DNA from: Diphasiastrum complanatum
Taxonomy: Eukaryota; Streptophyta; Lycopodiopsida; Lycopodiales; Lycopodiaceae
Direction: 5' to 3'
Assembly: GCA_029204225.1 (NCBI GenBank)
Contig: CM055104.1
Span: forward strand, 50,917,457-50,981,456
DNA length: 64,000 bases
Under the pieces are notes generated by a model. It was not told the DNA's origin. It did not search any database and saw only the letters and a program-made list of their open reading frames with translations. The stretch's first letter is position 1, and every line of letters starts with the position of its first letter. Shown here piece after piece: positions 1 through 9,855 of the stretch. Position numbers and translations under genes: made by a program.

Positions 1-850
1 TACTTGTGTAATCTCAATCACTTGAATACGTTTGTTGGTTGATAAAATATTCTACACATATGGTAGATTATTGAAAATTCTATATCAACTATTTTTCCTC
101 CATGCTAGCACTCGTTGGCCCCAATTGTTCTATACGTTTGAGCGCATGAAAAGCGTGCATTTCTTTTGATTCTCCTTTTACAATTTTTGTAGTGCTCAGT
201 TGCCTATCCATAAGTAGTATGTCCAGTATATGCATCTTAATTGTTTGAGTTCCTTAGAATTGGAAAATGGCTAGAACTTATAATTACAAGTAGATGGCGA
301 TGTATGTCTTCTCCTCCTAGACATGAAACACCTAAACAAGCTTGTGACCCTTGATTCAGCCTTGTTATCAACCTCAAAGTTGTATGCTATAGTCAAAGTT
401 TCCAACATGCCCCTTCCCTTTGAAATGAACTTCATTTTCTAGCTTTAGGTTGAGGAAGTCAACTACTCCAGCTTTTTGATGGTCTTCGTATCTACGTGAG
501 TTATGATTTTTAATGGCTACTCAATGCCCTTCTTCTGTCTAAATGTTCCCTTCATGATTCACCTACCTCCACAAAGTGGGTCCATAATCCTTCCTTGTAG
601 GGATCAATATCTACAAAATAAAATAAAAAACAATTCACTTCTTATGTGTATAAGAAAGAATTGCAAATTACAAGCAAATCATAACACCAAATTATGTGTC
701 ATATGCCACACAAAAAGGGTGGAGATCTACTCCATTTTTGTACATTTCACACAAAAAAAGATTAGGCAAAGCCAAGAAAAGTATTTTATGTGCTAGTCCT
801 CTTATCTGTCTAGAAAACAACTTTATGGGTTTGCTCTTACAACCCATCAA
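1..850. other. Intergenic, no recognisable feature
   Basis: AT-rich DNA without a convincing reading frame, structural RNA or repeat boundary. Short frames here are low-complexity and match no family I recognise. It may be old, eroded transposon sequence. Confidence 0.4.
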
Positions 851-884
851 CTAGCATTTAGTAGAATTCAAACATAATCCAACT

Positions 885-1020
885 AACCGGGTTCCAGAAT
901 CGAATAGCGTTCCGGAACGCATGACCCGTACATTCTGGAACGTAGCTTTCCGGAACCCGGATCCATTGTGGAACACAGCGTTCCAGAATGCGATTGGAAC
1001 GGAGCGTTTCAGAAGGGGGT
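885..1020. promoter_or_regulatory. Cluster of TTCNNGAA palindromes (heat-shock-element-like)
   Basis: Five TTCNNGAA motifs lie within 97 bp, at 892-899, 910-917, 933-940, 948-955 and 981-988, with further GGAAC half-sites between them. TTCNNGAA is the core of plant heat-shock elements. The segment is more GC-rich than its surroundings. No gene start lies next to it, so it may equally be the internal repeat of an unrecognised transposon. Confidence 0.3.
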
Positions 1021-1239
1021 GCAACTTAGGTCCACAGTACATACTTGAATACTCAAAGTTGAAACTTGAGGTCATGCCAATAGTGTGTATACAATCTTTG
1101 TGATACTAGTGCAAGCAGTCTTTGTAATAACATTTGAATTGTGAGTCAATATTATAAGTCAATATACTCATTACATTGCTCATGAAATAGTGCCTCATTT
1201 GCGATTATGCGGAGGCAAGGGATTGATTAGTGGATTGGG

Positions 1240-2128
1240 ACATGGGTAGCTCAGTTTGGATTGTAGCAGGGGGTGGAAGCGCAACTAGAGTTGGTTGCCT
1301 AGTACGTCAACGTGTCGCGGAAGGCGAGTCAAGAACAACGATCTCGTTGCGTGGACGACGACGACTATGTGAACTCGATGCTAGTTGGGAAGATTCAGCT
1401 GGTGCCTCTTCGTAAATAGAGAGCACTGAATCCACACTAAAACCATGGATTTTGTTATCAACATAGGAGGCTGCAAGGAGGGACAAGAGCTGGCCAGCAG
1501 CAAACTTCTGCTTAGTATTACTTTTGATAGCTCATTTGAGCTCTCCAAACATAGTATTGAACCAATATATGGTTCCAAAGGGGCCTTGGCTCTCTTGGCC
1601 TGGGACTCAACTATCCTATGCAAAATTTGAGAAGAGATACGCTCTTTCCTGAGATTTCCAACCATCAAGAAATTGTTGAGGAGCTGAGCAGAAGCATAAA
1701 TGGCAAGATCAATGATGGCCTCTATTAGATAGCCATCATTAGTCCAATATAAATCATTGGTAGTGTCAATATAAGGCTTAATAGCATGTTTGGCTTGCTT
1801 ATGGTTTGGTGAGGCTTGAGTATTAGACGCCATCCCTATGGCAACAAGCGTGGCTTCGGTCACACACACCTTGTGGTGGCTCCTTGGAAAACAATGTAGA
1901 ATTTGAATTTCTCCTCCTTCCAGGTACTGAAGGCAAAGTTAATAAAATCCATGTTAATTCTCCCTAAGAAGGCTCTCTCATGAATACCCATTGCAGTGAG
2001 CAGAGGCTCCACAAGGGTCATCCAGTAAGTGATCATGCTTGTGGTAGGAAGTATCATGATGTCCGTTTTATTGGGACATCACGATGGATAGTATAACTAG
2101 GCGACTGAGAATTGTCTATGGAAGACAT
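1240..2128 (-). pseudogene. Gypsy accessory ORF 'X', copy X1 (3'-truncated, frameshifted)
   Basis: First copy of an accessory ORF found downstream of integrase in a Ty3/gypsy family of this window. The start codon at 2128-2126 opens a frame with MSSID..SQSPSYTIH, then ILPTTSM, FLGRINMDF and KFYIVFQG, followed after frameshifts by KQAKHAIKPYIDTTND, YLIEAI.DLA and LLNNFL. These blocks recur in copies X2 (plus strand, 26723 on) and X3 (minus, 32524 down). The frame is broken near 2090 and 1865. It reaches the start of the Pro/Ser-rich linker and is lost near 1240, so the coiled coil and C-terminal domain are absent. No known domain was recognised. It belongs to gypsy copy G1, whose integrase end is at 7102-7345; copia A separates the two parts. 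Confidence 0.6.
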
Positions 2129-2243
2129 GATGAAAAAAAAGATCAGAAACTGAGAATAAGGAGTGTGAGTGTATATAAAAAATCAGTATGGAAATTTTTG
2201 AAGGATTTGGTCGCTAGAAAAATTGGCAAGAGCTTCACTAGCA

Positions 2244-2248
2244 CAAAT
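2244..2248. repeat. Target-site duplication of copia A (left)
   Basis: CAAAT at 2244-2248 is repeated exactly at 6432-6436, flanking the 4183-bp copia A. The empty site is visible in gypsy copy G2 near 26590, where the flanking sequences are continuous. Confidence 0.75.
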
Positions 2249-2523
2249 ACTTTGAATTTGCTTTGCACAGGAACACAGATCATGCCACACAGTAACACAG
2301 ACATAAAACACTCTCCACAGCAAGCTCACATAGCAACTGTATTTCTCAAAATGAAATTACACTATACATATAGTTGTTCACTCAGGCAACCCATGCATGA
2401 CCCAGGTTGCCGTCGGCGGGATGCGTGTCCCGTCGACTTGCCTCGTGGCGAGGCCAACTGATTCTTATCCATTGATAGGACCCACAGTACAGTAACACAG
2501 TGATTCTAATTTTAATTCTAACT
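2249..2523 (-). repeat. Copia A 3' LTR
   Basis: This 275-bp repeat matches 6157-6431 at about 96% by eye. In element orientation it starts AGTTAGAATT and ends TTCAAAGT, so it lacks canonical TG...CA ends. The boundaries are supported by the CAAAT target duplication and by the primer site abutting the other LTR. Confidence 0.8.
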
Positions 2524-2536
2524 CTCTCCCTTAAAG
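2524..2536 (-). promoter_or_regulatory. Polypurine tract of copia A
   Basis: On the minus strand CTTTAAGGGAGAG ends immediately before the 3' LTR, the expected place and composition for plus-strand DNA priming. Confidence 0.65.
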
Positions 2537-2540
2537 TAGA

Positions 2541-5040
2541 GTCACTTTTTATACATTCATATACATAGCTTTAAAGTCAACAAACTTTAAGTACAGAAAG
2601 CTTTGATCTAAACTTATCAAACTTTTCTCTAGTAAGTGGCTTAGTGAAAATATCAGCTAGTTGTTCTTCTGTGCTACAATGAACAACATGAATTTCACGA
2701 CTCAGCAGCCTCTCACGTATGAAGTGATATTGAATCTCAATGTGTTTAGTTCTTGCATTGAACACTGGATTCTTTGCTAGCTGAATCCCACTCTGACTGT
2801 CGCTATGTAAAGTCATGGGATTTTTTTGCTTCACGCCAATTTCTTCCAAGATTTGTCTCAATCATATAGCTTCCTGTGTAGCACTACACATTGCCTTATA
2901 CTCTGCTTCTGTGGTGGAAAGAGCAATTTTACTTTGCTTCTTACTAGACTAGGGAAAGCAACTACCACAAAACTGGAATATATATCTTGTGGTGGATCTA
3001 CGATCATCATAGTCACCTCCCCAGTCCGCATCCACATAGCCACACAACTCAGGTAAACCATCATGCTTCCGGTAAATCAAGCCATACTCTGAAGTGCCTT
3101 TCACATAATGCAAAATGCGTTTAGCTGCCTTCCAATACGTTTTTGTAGGTGCTGCCATAAACTGACTTACAATGCCAACAACATAGCATATATTTGGTCT
3201 AGTCGCGGTAAGGTAAATCAAGCTCCCTACTAACTAACTGTCTATACAGCGTAGCATCAAATGACTGTGACTCATCAAGCTTAGAAAACTTTTTACCTAG
3301 TTCAATAGGAGTGTTTACTGGTTTGCAATCTTGCAACCTAAACCTGTGCATCAACTCTTTGACATATTTCACCTGTGTTAAACCCACTTCATGTCCTTTT
3401 TGCCACACTTCTACTCCAAGGCAGTAATGCATCAGGCTGAGATCTGTCATCTCAAATTGTTTCATGAGGTCTTTCTTGATCATGTCTATCATCTCTTGAT
3501 TATTTCCCATAATAATCAAGTCATCAACATAAGAGCAATCAAATCAACCATACCATCAAAGCATAAGACATATAGATTTGGATCAAAATGTGTTCTCATC
3601 ATCCCCTTTGAACGAAAGTAGGCATCAATCCTGCTATACCACGCACGTGGTGCTTGCTTAGGACCATAAAGCGCTTTCTTCAAGCGACATACTTTATTTT
3701 CCTTTCCTTTCATTACAAAGCCTTCAGGTTGATCCATGAACACTTCTTCTTCTAACTCACCATTTAGAAAAGCAGATTTCACATCCATCTGATGCAAAGG
3801 CCAACCAAAATGTGAAGCTAAAGCAATAAGTAGATGTAGAGTATTCCACTTACAAATCGGCACAAAGGTCTCCTCATAGTCGATGCCTTCATTTTGTGCG
3901 TACCCTTTGATCACCAATCTTGCTTTGTGCTTTGCTATACTTCCATCTGCATAGTACTTAGTCATGTATACCCATTTGCAACCAATGATTTTTTTGCCAA
4001 CTGGTGGTTCTACTAAGTCCCATGTGTTATGCTTAGCAATCAACTTCATCTCCTCTCCCATGGCCTTGACCCAAATGTCATCATCCTTCGCTTCACCAAA
4101 GTCGAAGGTTCTTTGCTTTGAATAATGCTAGATAAGAGAGCATAATTTGCTTCATACCTTTCAGGTAGTATTTTCTCTCTTGTTGATCTTCGTAGCTCTC
4201 CCTGGTTAGATGATCTTGGAAAGTCATCTATGTCGCAGCTCTCCATCAATCTCTCAAACCACTTAGAGCGTAAATTGTCTTTTAATCCCACATTGATCAC
4301 AAAGATCATTGAAGTCATTAGACTTGTACTCACCTCCACTATCTGATCTTAGGACTTTGATCTCCCTACCTGTTTGATTTTTGACCAATGCTTTGAAGTT
4401 CTTGAAGTTGTCAAATGCATTTGATTTCTTCTTCAAGAAGTAGATCCACATTTTACGTGACATATCATCAATAAAGGTCATAAAATAGAAGGCTTTTCCT
4501 AAGGACATGGTCCTCATAGGCCCACATAAATCTGTGTGGATTAAATCCAGGCTGTTCTTTGTTCTTGCAATACCCCCTTTATTGAACTTCTCTCGATGCT
4601 TCTTCCCATATACACAAGATTCGCACATCAATTTCAAGTGATCTTCTATGGTAAGCAATCCTATTACCATCTCCAATTCTCTCATCAAACTGAGGCTTTC
4701 CAAGCTCAAGTGACCAGCCTCTTGTGCCACAACTCAGTTTGTGAAGGAATGGACGATACAAGTCCATGTTTCTCCTTGATTGTAGCATTTAACCTGTACA
4801 ATTTTGTATTGGGCTCTCTTACTCCATCCGCAATAATTTTGAACTTTTGGTTCGCATCTTTCACAAAGCAATGATCATGGGCGAATTCTACTTTCAATTT
4901 TTGATTAGTAATGACTCCAACAGAAAGTAGATTTTTTTTCAAACCTGGTACGTAAAGTACCTCCTTGATCATCCTGCTTTTGCCATCAGGTAGTTGGATA
5001 GAAACGGTGTCTATCCCCTTAATCATGCACACCTCACCAT
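2541..5040 (-). pseudogene. Copia A pol remnant (PR end, IN, RT, RNase H)
   Basis: Minus-strand order: protease/pre-integrase region with ELWHKRL (about 5032-4706); integrase core with LIHTDLCGP, TFIDDMSR and DSGGEY (4730-4263); RT with GCKWVYMTKY, KARLVIKGYAQ, MDVKSAFLNGELEEEV (4061-3516) and GVEVWQKG (3519-3199); RNase H with YVDADWGG, TKHIEIQYHFIRE and ADIFTKPL (3221-2577). The integrase C-terminal part is deleted near 4265. A one-base loss near 3535 relative to copia C disrupts the catalytic YVDD of RT. Further frameshifts and stops lie in RNase H. It is closely related to copia C at 15253-17857. Confidence 0.85.
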
Positions 5041-5044
5041 TTGC

Positions 5045-6136
5045 TTGTGAAAAAAATGTTCGGAGTACGCCAGAAGTGATTCACCATTTGCTGCAATCAC
5101 TCTGTTTTGTTGTACCGTACTTGCAGGTACAGTCCGAGTGCCCTACGTTTGGAGGTTATAATCTTTTGTTTGGGTCAAAACGGGCAAAGGACCCAAAAAT
5201 AGGGATTTTTCTAGTTTTTGAACTGTTTCTTCACCTTGAAGAAACTCCACTCTTCACTTGTGAAGGGACCCAGCTCAACTTTCAGTATGAAATTTTTTAA
5301 TGAAGTTGAAGGCTAGAATGGACTTCACTTCTTTAGGGCCCTGTTCAAAGCTCATCCAATGGCTGAACCAAATCTTGTGATCCAAATTTCTCTCCCATCA
5401 CAAGTTCTGGACCGTCGATTCATTTGACACCTCATCCAAAGGTCCAAACTGCATCTGGGCATTGAGCCATGCTCCTAAAATCGCTATGGTCTTCGAGACA
5501 CTACACTGACCATTGTGTTGGGCGCGCGAACAGCCTGCGACCTCCCTGCCTGCGGCCGCGCCTCCCTTCTCTGAAAAATGTCAGATCAAACTCTCCTGTG
5601 GATCGTTTTTTGAGCACGATATGAGGCCTGGAGTAGAGTCGCCCTACTGAATCCAAGATTGTAGAGTGTTCAGTCAGGAAATTCCGTGGAGAAACGGTGA
5701 TTTTAGCTCAACTTGACAAAGTGGCTTTTTTCATCTTTTTATCGCAAATCTACTAGGTTAACTGTCTGGAGACAAATCTTTGACATAAACCTCAGAATCT
5801 CTCCATGGCTGGTTGACAATGTGATTAGCTTCCTTCCTGTCCTTACGGCATCCAAAATGGTGCACAAACAGCACCAGTTATATGTAAAAATCGTAACCCC
5901 AAGTCCGGTGTCAATTTTCAGCTGGCTTCAAAATTGTCAATTTTTCACCAATTTTTTTCCTGTCTGATGCTATGCACAGGCTAATAATACTTCTGCTGAG
6001 CTCAACAAACCTCTATAAATTAGAAACCGTGCACCAGTGCTTCTCTTTCCTTCTTCAACCCGTCGTAAACCCTGAACTCTTAGAATACAGTTCTCCCAAA
6101 GCTCTCTTCAACGGCGACGTTGTACTATGTACACTC
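5045..6136 (-). other. Non-coding leader of copia A where gag should be
   Basis: About 1.1 kb between the primer site and the first pol homology contain no gag, zinc-knuckle or protease active-site motif in any frame. The stretch includes a GC-rich patch near 5520-5575, unlike the rest of the element. It may be deletion-derived leader or captured host sequence. Confidence 0.5.
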
Positions 6137-6156
6137 CCTGTACGACTTTGATACCA
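6137..6156 (-). promoter_or_regulatory. Primer-binding site of copia A
   Basis: Immediately inside the 5' LTR the minus strand reads TGGTATCAAAGTC, close to the TGGTATCAGAGC complement of plant initiator-Met tRNA that primes most plant copia elements. Confidence 0.75.
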
Positions 6157-6431
6157 ACTTTGAATTTGCTTTGCACAGGAACACAGATCATGCCACACAG
6201 TAACACAGACAGAAAACACTCTCCTCAGCAAGCTCACATAGCAACTGTATTTCTCAAAATGAAATTACACTATACATATAGTTGTTCACTAAGGCAACCC
6301 ATGCATGACCCAGGTTGCCGTTGGCGGGACGCGTGTCCCGTCGACTTGCCTCGTGGTGAGGCCAACTAATCCTTATCCACTGATAGGACCCACAGAACAG
6401 TAACACAGTGATTCTAACTTTAATTCTAACT
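6157..6431 (-). repeat. Copia A 5' LTR
   Basis: A 275-bp partner of 2249-2523 with about 11 differences by eye. It is bounded by the primer-binding site on the inner side and CAAAT (6432-6436) on the outer side. Confidence 0.8.
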
Positions 6432-7100
6432 CAAATGAGAAATGAAATCGAATTCTGCCCTTTTATAGGCTGATTTGGATGATCCATTAGACAATGTACT
6501 AATCTGGCTATTCAATTCTGAACCAAAATTTGCAAACTTGTTCAATACTGTGAAAATAGGTTATATAAATCTTAGCGAAGGTTTCTGAAGCTCTGAACCT
6601 ATCCGGCGAACGTTTTTTAGATCTGGCGAAGGTTCATCCTTCGCCCAAGATCATCATTCGCCTAGTCACTATCATAAATGCAAATCTTCTGGATCTAAAC
6701 CCCTAACCGACCTATATTTGGCATTCTAAATCCATTTGGCATGTCAGCGAAGGTTTTTGAGTACATGAAGATGCTCAACGAAGGTTCCCAAAATGATAAA
6801 TCTATGATCATTCAACAAACGTTTCCACTACTGTATGTGCAACATATGACCAAAACAGTGATTATTTAAATCATTTTCCATCAAAAATTATATTCTGAAA
6901 ATACTTTCCTCTTTTTTCACTCTGATGACTTTTCTAACTTTTGCTCATCAGTATTTCCATACATTTTTCCCTTCATTTTTTTTTTCATATCTTGTCTTTT
7001 CCAAAAGAAAATATCAATTAAGTAGTGAAACCAAAAAATTGGAAAACAAATAAAATAAAACATAGTTTGGATCATGGTTGCTGAACTGGCTGAGCAAGCT
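6432..7100 (-). promoter_or_regulatory. Integrase-to-X spacer of gypsy G1: TATA and GCGAAGGTT repeats
   Basis: Spacer between the integrase stop (7102-7104) and ORF X1. On the minus strand CCTATAAAAG (TATA at 6460-6467) is followed by GAATTCGATTTC; the same block occurs before X2 (CCTATAAG, 26559-26566) and X3 (CCTATATAAAG near 32808-32818). Plus-strand copies of GCGAAGGTT or one-mismatch variants occur at 6575, 6606, 6626, 6747 and 6777, with inverted copies near 6638. Conservation across divergent copies suggests an internal promoter for X. Confidence 0.5.
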
Positions 7101-7101
7101 G

Positions 7102-7345
7102 TCAAAATTTGCGTAGTCGGCTGCCATTCACTGGAGTATCAAACCGTTTCCTATCCAAATGTTCAAGAATAATTGTTCCATAGTTCAAAATTTCTTTGAC
7201 TCTATACGGTCCTTCACCTGTGAAGTTCAATTCCCCCCTGATCAGCTTGGTTCTGTACATCAATGCTAGATCTCCTTCTTTCAGATCCTTTTTTTATAAT
7301 CAACGATCGTGCCATGCCTTGTGGCGGGCTTTCTCTGCTGCATCT
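7102..7345 (-). pseudogene. Gypsy G1 integrase C-terminal end
   Basis: Minus-strand translation gives KARHKAWHDR, then GDLALMYRTKLIRGELNFTG, GPYRVKEIL and VNGSRLRKF followed by a stop at 7102-7104. This is the basic C-terminal region of Ty3/gypsy integrase and matches the G3 copy at 33730-34010. A frameshift lies near 7290. The upstream pol is missing because the copia B fragment abuts at about 7345. Confidence 0.7.
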
Positions 7346-9045
7346 CTCTTCCTTGTTTCCAAAGGCATATGAACAAAGCAAGCACATCCAAAAACTCTAA
7401 GGTGATCTACGTTAGATTTCTTCTTAAACAAGACCTCAAAGGTGATTTTGTAGCAAGTGCATTGTGAGGTAATCTATTTCACAAATAGTTTGTACAATTT
7501 ATAGCTTCACCCCAATATCCAATAGGCAAGGAAGCTTCAACTCGGATTGCTTTAGCACATTCACATAAAGATTTGTTTTTTCTCTCAGCAACTCTATTTT
7601 GAGATGAAGAATAAGCACAAGAAAACTCTCTCTTTATTCCTTCACCTTCACAATATTCATGAAACTTGTTGGAGATGTATTCACCTCCTCCATCACATCT
7701 TAAAGCTTTAACTTTGAAAGAAAACTGTTTCTCAACATAAGCTTTGAAGATTAGGAAGTGATCAAATACCATAGCTTTTGAAGAAAGTAGATACAACCAA
7801 GTATATCTAGTAAAGTCATCAATAAAGGTGACAAAACATGTTGCACCACCAATACTTTTAGAAGAAGAAAAATGTACATCCGAGTGTATAAGCTCCAAAG
7901 GATGAGTAGTCTTGATATGGCTTTCTATGTGATTTTGCAATGGCACAAGCCTCACAAGGCTTGAAATCTTTTGAAAGATATTTTGGAAGGCCAATAGCCT
8001 TTACTTTTTTGACCATAGAAGACATAGACTTAAAGTTAGGATGACCCAAACCTTCTATGCCACAACTCCTCCTTAGATAAAAAAGCAACTTCACAAAGGT
8101 TTGCATTCTCATATGAATTCAACTTAAAAATTCCACCATATCTAGATCCATCAGCTAGGAGCTCATCATTTTTCTTGATAAAGCAAGTATCGGAGTTAAA
8201 CTTTACATCACAACCACTATGAACCAACTTTTCCACACTAATCAAGTTCTTTGTAAGTTTTGGAATAAAAAGAACATTAGAAAGTGCAAGAACTTTTGAA
8301 GAAGCAAGTTTCAGTGGAATGTTGCCAATTCTTTCTATAGAGCACTCATGATCATTAGCAGTGTAAATAGATTTTTTAAGTCCTTTGTAAGGTACAATTG
8401 AGTCAAAAGACTCCTTTGAACAGCACATGTGTGAAGAAGCTCCACTAGATATGTACCAAGCTCCATCTTTCTTGAAAGGTGATGAAGAAAAACTGGACAC
8501 CATGAGTGATACTTCTCCATCACTTGGAACAAAAACTTCTTCAATCTCTTTGGAGACATTTGCTTGCTTGAGTTGGTTTTTCTTCTTAAAGCAATTTGAG
8601 GCATAGTGCCCCTTCTTGCCACAGAAGAAACACTTTACTTTCTTCTTCTTGGTCTTTGAAGTAGAAGGATGAGATGAATCATCCTCTTCACCATCTTTGT
8701 CTTGATTCTTGGCTTTGTCTTTGTTGGATGCTTGAGAGAACTGGTTCTTACTCCTTCCTTTATGCTTGTCCTTGACAAAGAGGGCTTTGTCACTTCTACC
8801 ATGCTCGAGTTTGTTCATCCTAGAAAGTTTATAACTTTGCGTAGCTTCTTAAAAAATAAGAATACCTTGGAGAGTTTCTAAATTAGGCAACTCCTCCTTA
8901 ATGACAAAAGACTGAACAAGATTATCATAGTCATCTTTCAAGCCATTTAGAATGACTTGTACTAGCTCATCTTGGTTAATAGTCACACCAACACAAGAAA
9001 GCTCTCTATGTAAATCTGTAACTCTCAAAACATAGTTTGATGCAC
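7346..9045 (-). pseudogene. Ty1/copia element B fragment (gag end, PR, IN)
   Basis: Minus-strand order: gag tail with DYDNLVQSFVIKEELPNLETL (about 9040-8850); nucleocapsid zinc knuckle CFFCGKKGHYASNC and protease (8818-8036); pre-integrase ELWHRRFG; integrase CEACAIAKSHRKPY, LIHSDVHF, TFIDDFTRYTW, CDGGGEYIS and RVAERKN (8112-7479); and the integrase tail HLRVFGCACFVHMPLETRKR to 7346. The protease reads WYISSGASSHM where copia proteases have DSGAS, so the catalytic aspartate is replaced by serine. There are frameshifts near 8060 and 7930 and a stop at 7478. RT, RNase H and LTRs are absent. Right end is about 9045. Confidence 0.8.
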
Positions 9046-9049
9046 ATCA

Positions 9050-9855
9050 GTCTAGGGTTCCTACTTCAACAGATTTTGCTTCTATTCAAACAAGTTGTTT
9101 AATTCTAAGACATTAAGAGGACCAATTCTCATTGTAACATTGCACAGCTCACTTAGGCCATCGTGGGAAGACTTGAACAGTGGCAATCTACCAGTTGATT
9201 GCAAAATATGCAAACCTATTTTTTGTCCCATTTTCAATTTTAACGAGTTTTGGCTCCATCTTTGAAGCAAATTAGGAGCATTTTAGGAGAAATCAGCCTT
9301 AAAAGGAAAAAAGCTCCCTTCAGATGGGAGTGAACAATCCCGATATCAAATAATATAGTAACATACTTACGACCTTGGGAATGCTATGCACCAGATACTA
9401 AAGTTACACAAAAAGGATAAATGTACAAAAGAATAATTAAAAAAAAATGCACTGTTTTAAGATTGAAAGATCATCAACAACAATTTGAGCCAAGTAAGCA
9501 TAAGATCTCAAGCAGATCTAGCTAGAACTTAGAAGATCTCAAGCAGATGAAGTTGGATGCAACTCCCAGTACTATGGTTTTTAGATATATAATATTCAAG
9601 GCTAAAACTTATACATTTTTTGAGTGCAGTACGACCTGCTCTTACAAAAAGAGAAAGACAAGCATATGCTCATGTAAGTAATTTCCTGCATAGTTTGAGC
9701 TATTTGTGTTGAATTCAGAAAAATGTATAACTACTCTGCAAACCTATCCTCTTTTAGCAATGAGGCATACTGTGAATTCTGAATGACTTGCTATTAACAG
9801 GAGTGGATGGTGGAGTGGTAGTAGATCTTGGAGAATCAGACACAAAGCATTGGTG
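9050..9855. other. 3' flank of the DUF1635 gene, no gene seen
   Basis: AT-rich sequence between the copia B fragment and the stop codon of the DUF1635 gene. It should hold that gene's 3' UTR, but I found no clear AATAAA on the minus strand. Confidence 0.4.

Larger units (their letters stand above)
2249..6431 (-). mobile_element. Ty1/copia element A, LTR to LTR (defective)
   Basis: Complete outline of a copia element on the minus strand: 5' LTR 6157-6431, primer-binding site from 6156 downward, a non-coding 1.1-kb leader, remnants of protease, integrase, reverse transcriptase and RNase H, a polypurine tract at 2524-2536 and 3' LTR 2249-2523. The LTRs are both 275 bp and differ at about 11 positions by eye (around 4%). 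The element is flanked by the direct repeat CAAAT. It lies inside the 5' leader of ORF X of gypsy copy G1 and is therefore younger than that copy. It lacks gag and cannot be autonomous. Confidence 0.85.

Noticed and set aside
503-796. 97-codon plus-strand frame
   Set aside because: Low-complexity basic composition, no homologous motif, AT-rich context.
2251-2461. Plus-strand frame repeated at 6127-6369
   Set aside because: It is simply the LTR of copia A read antisense; the duplication reflects the two LTRs, not a gene family.
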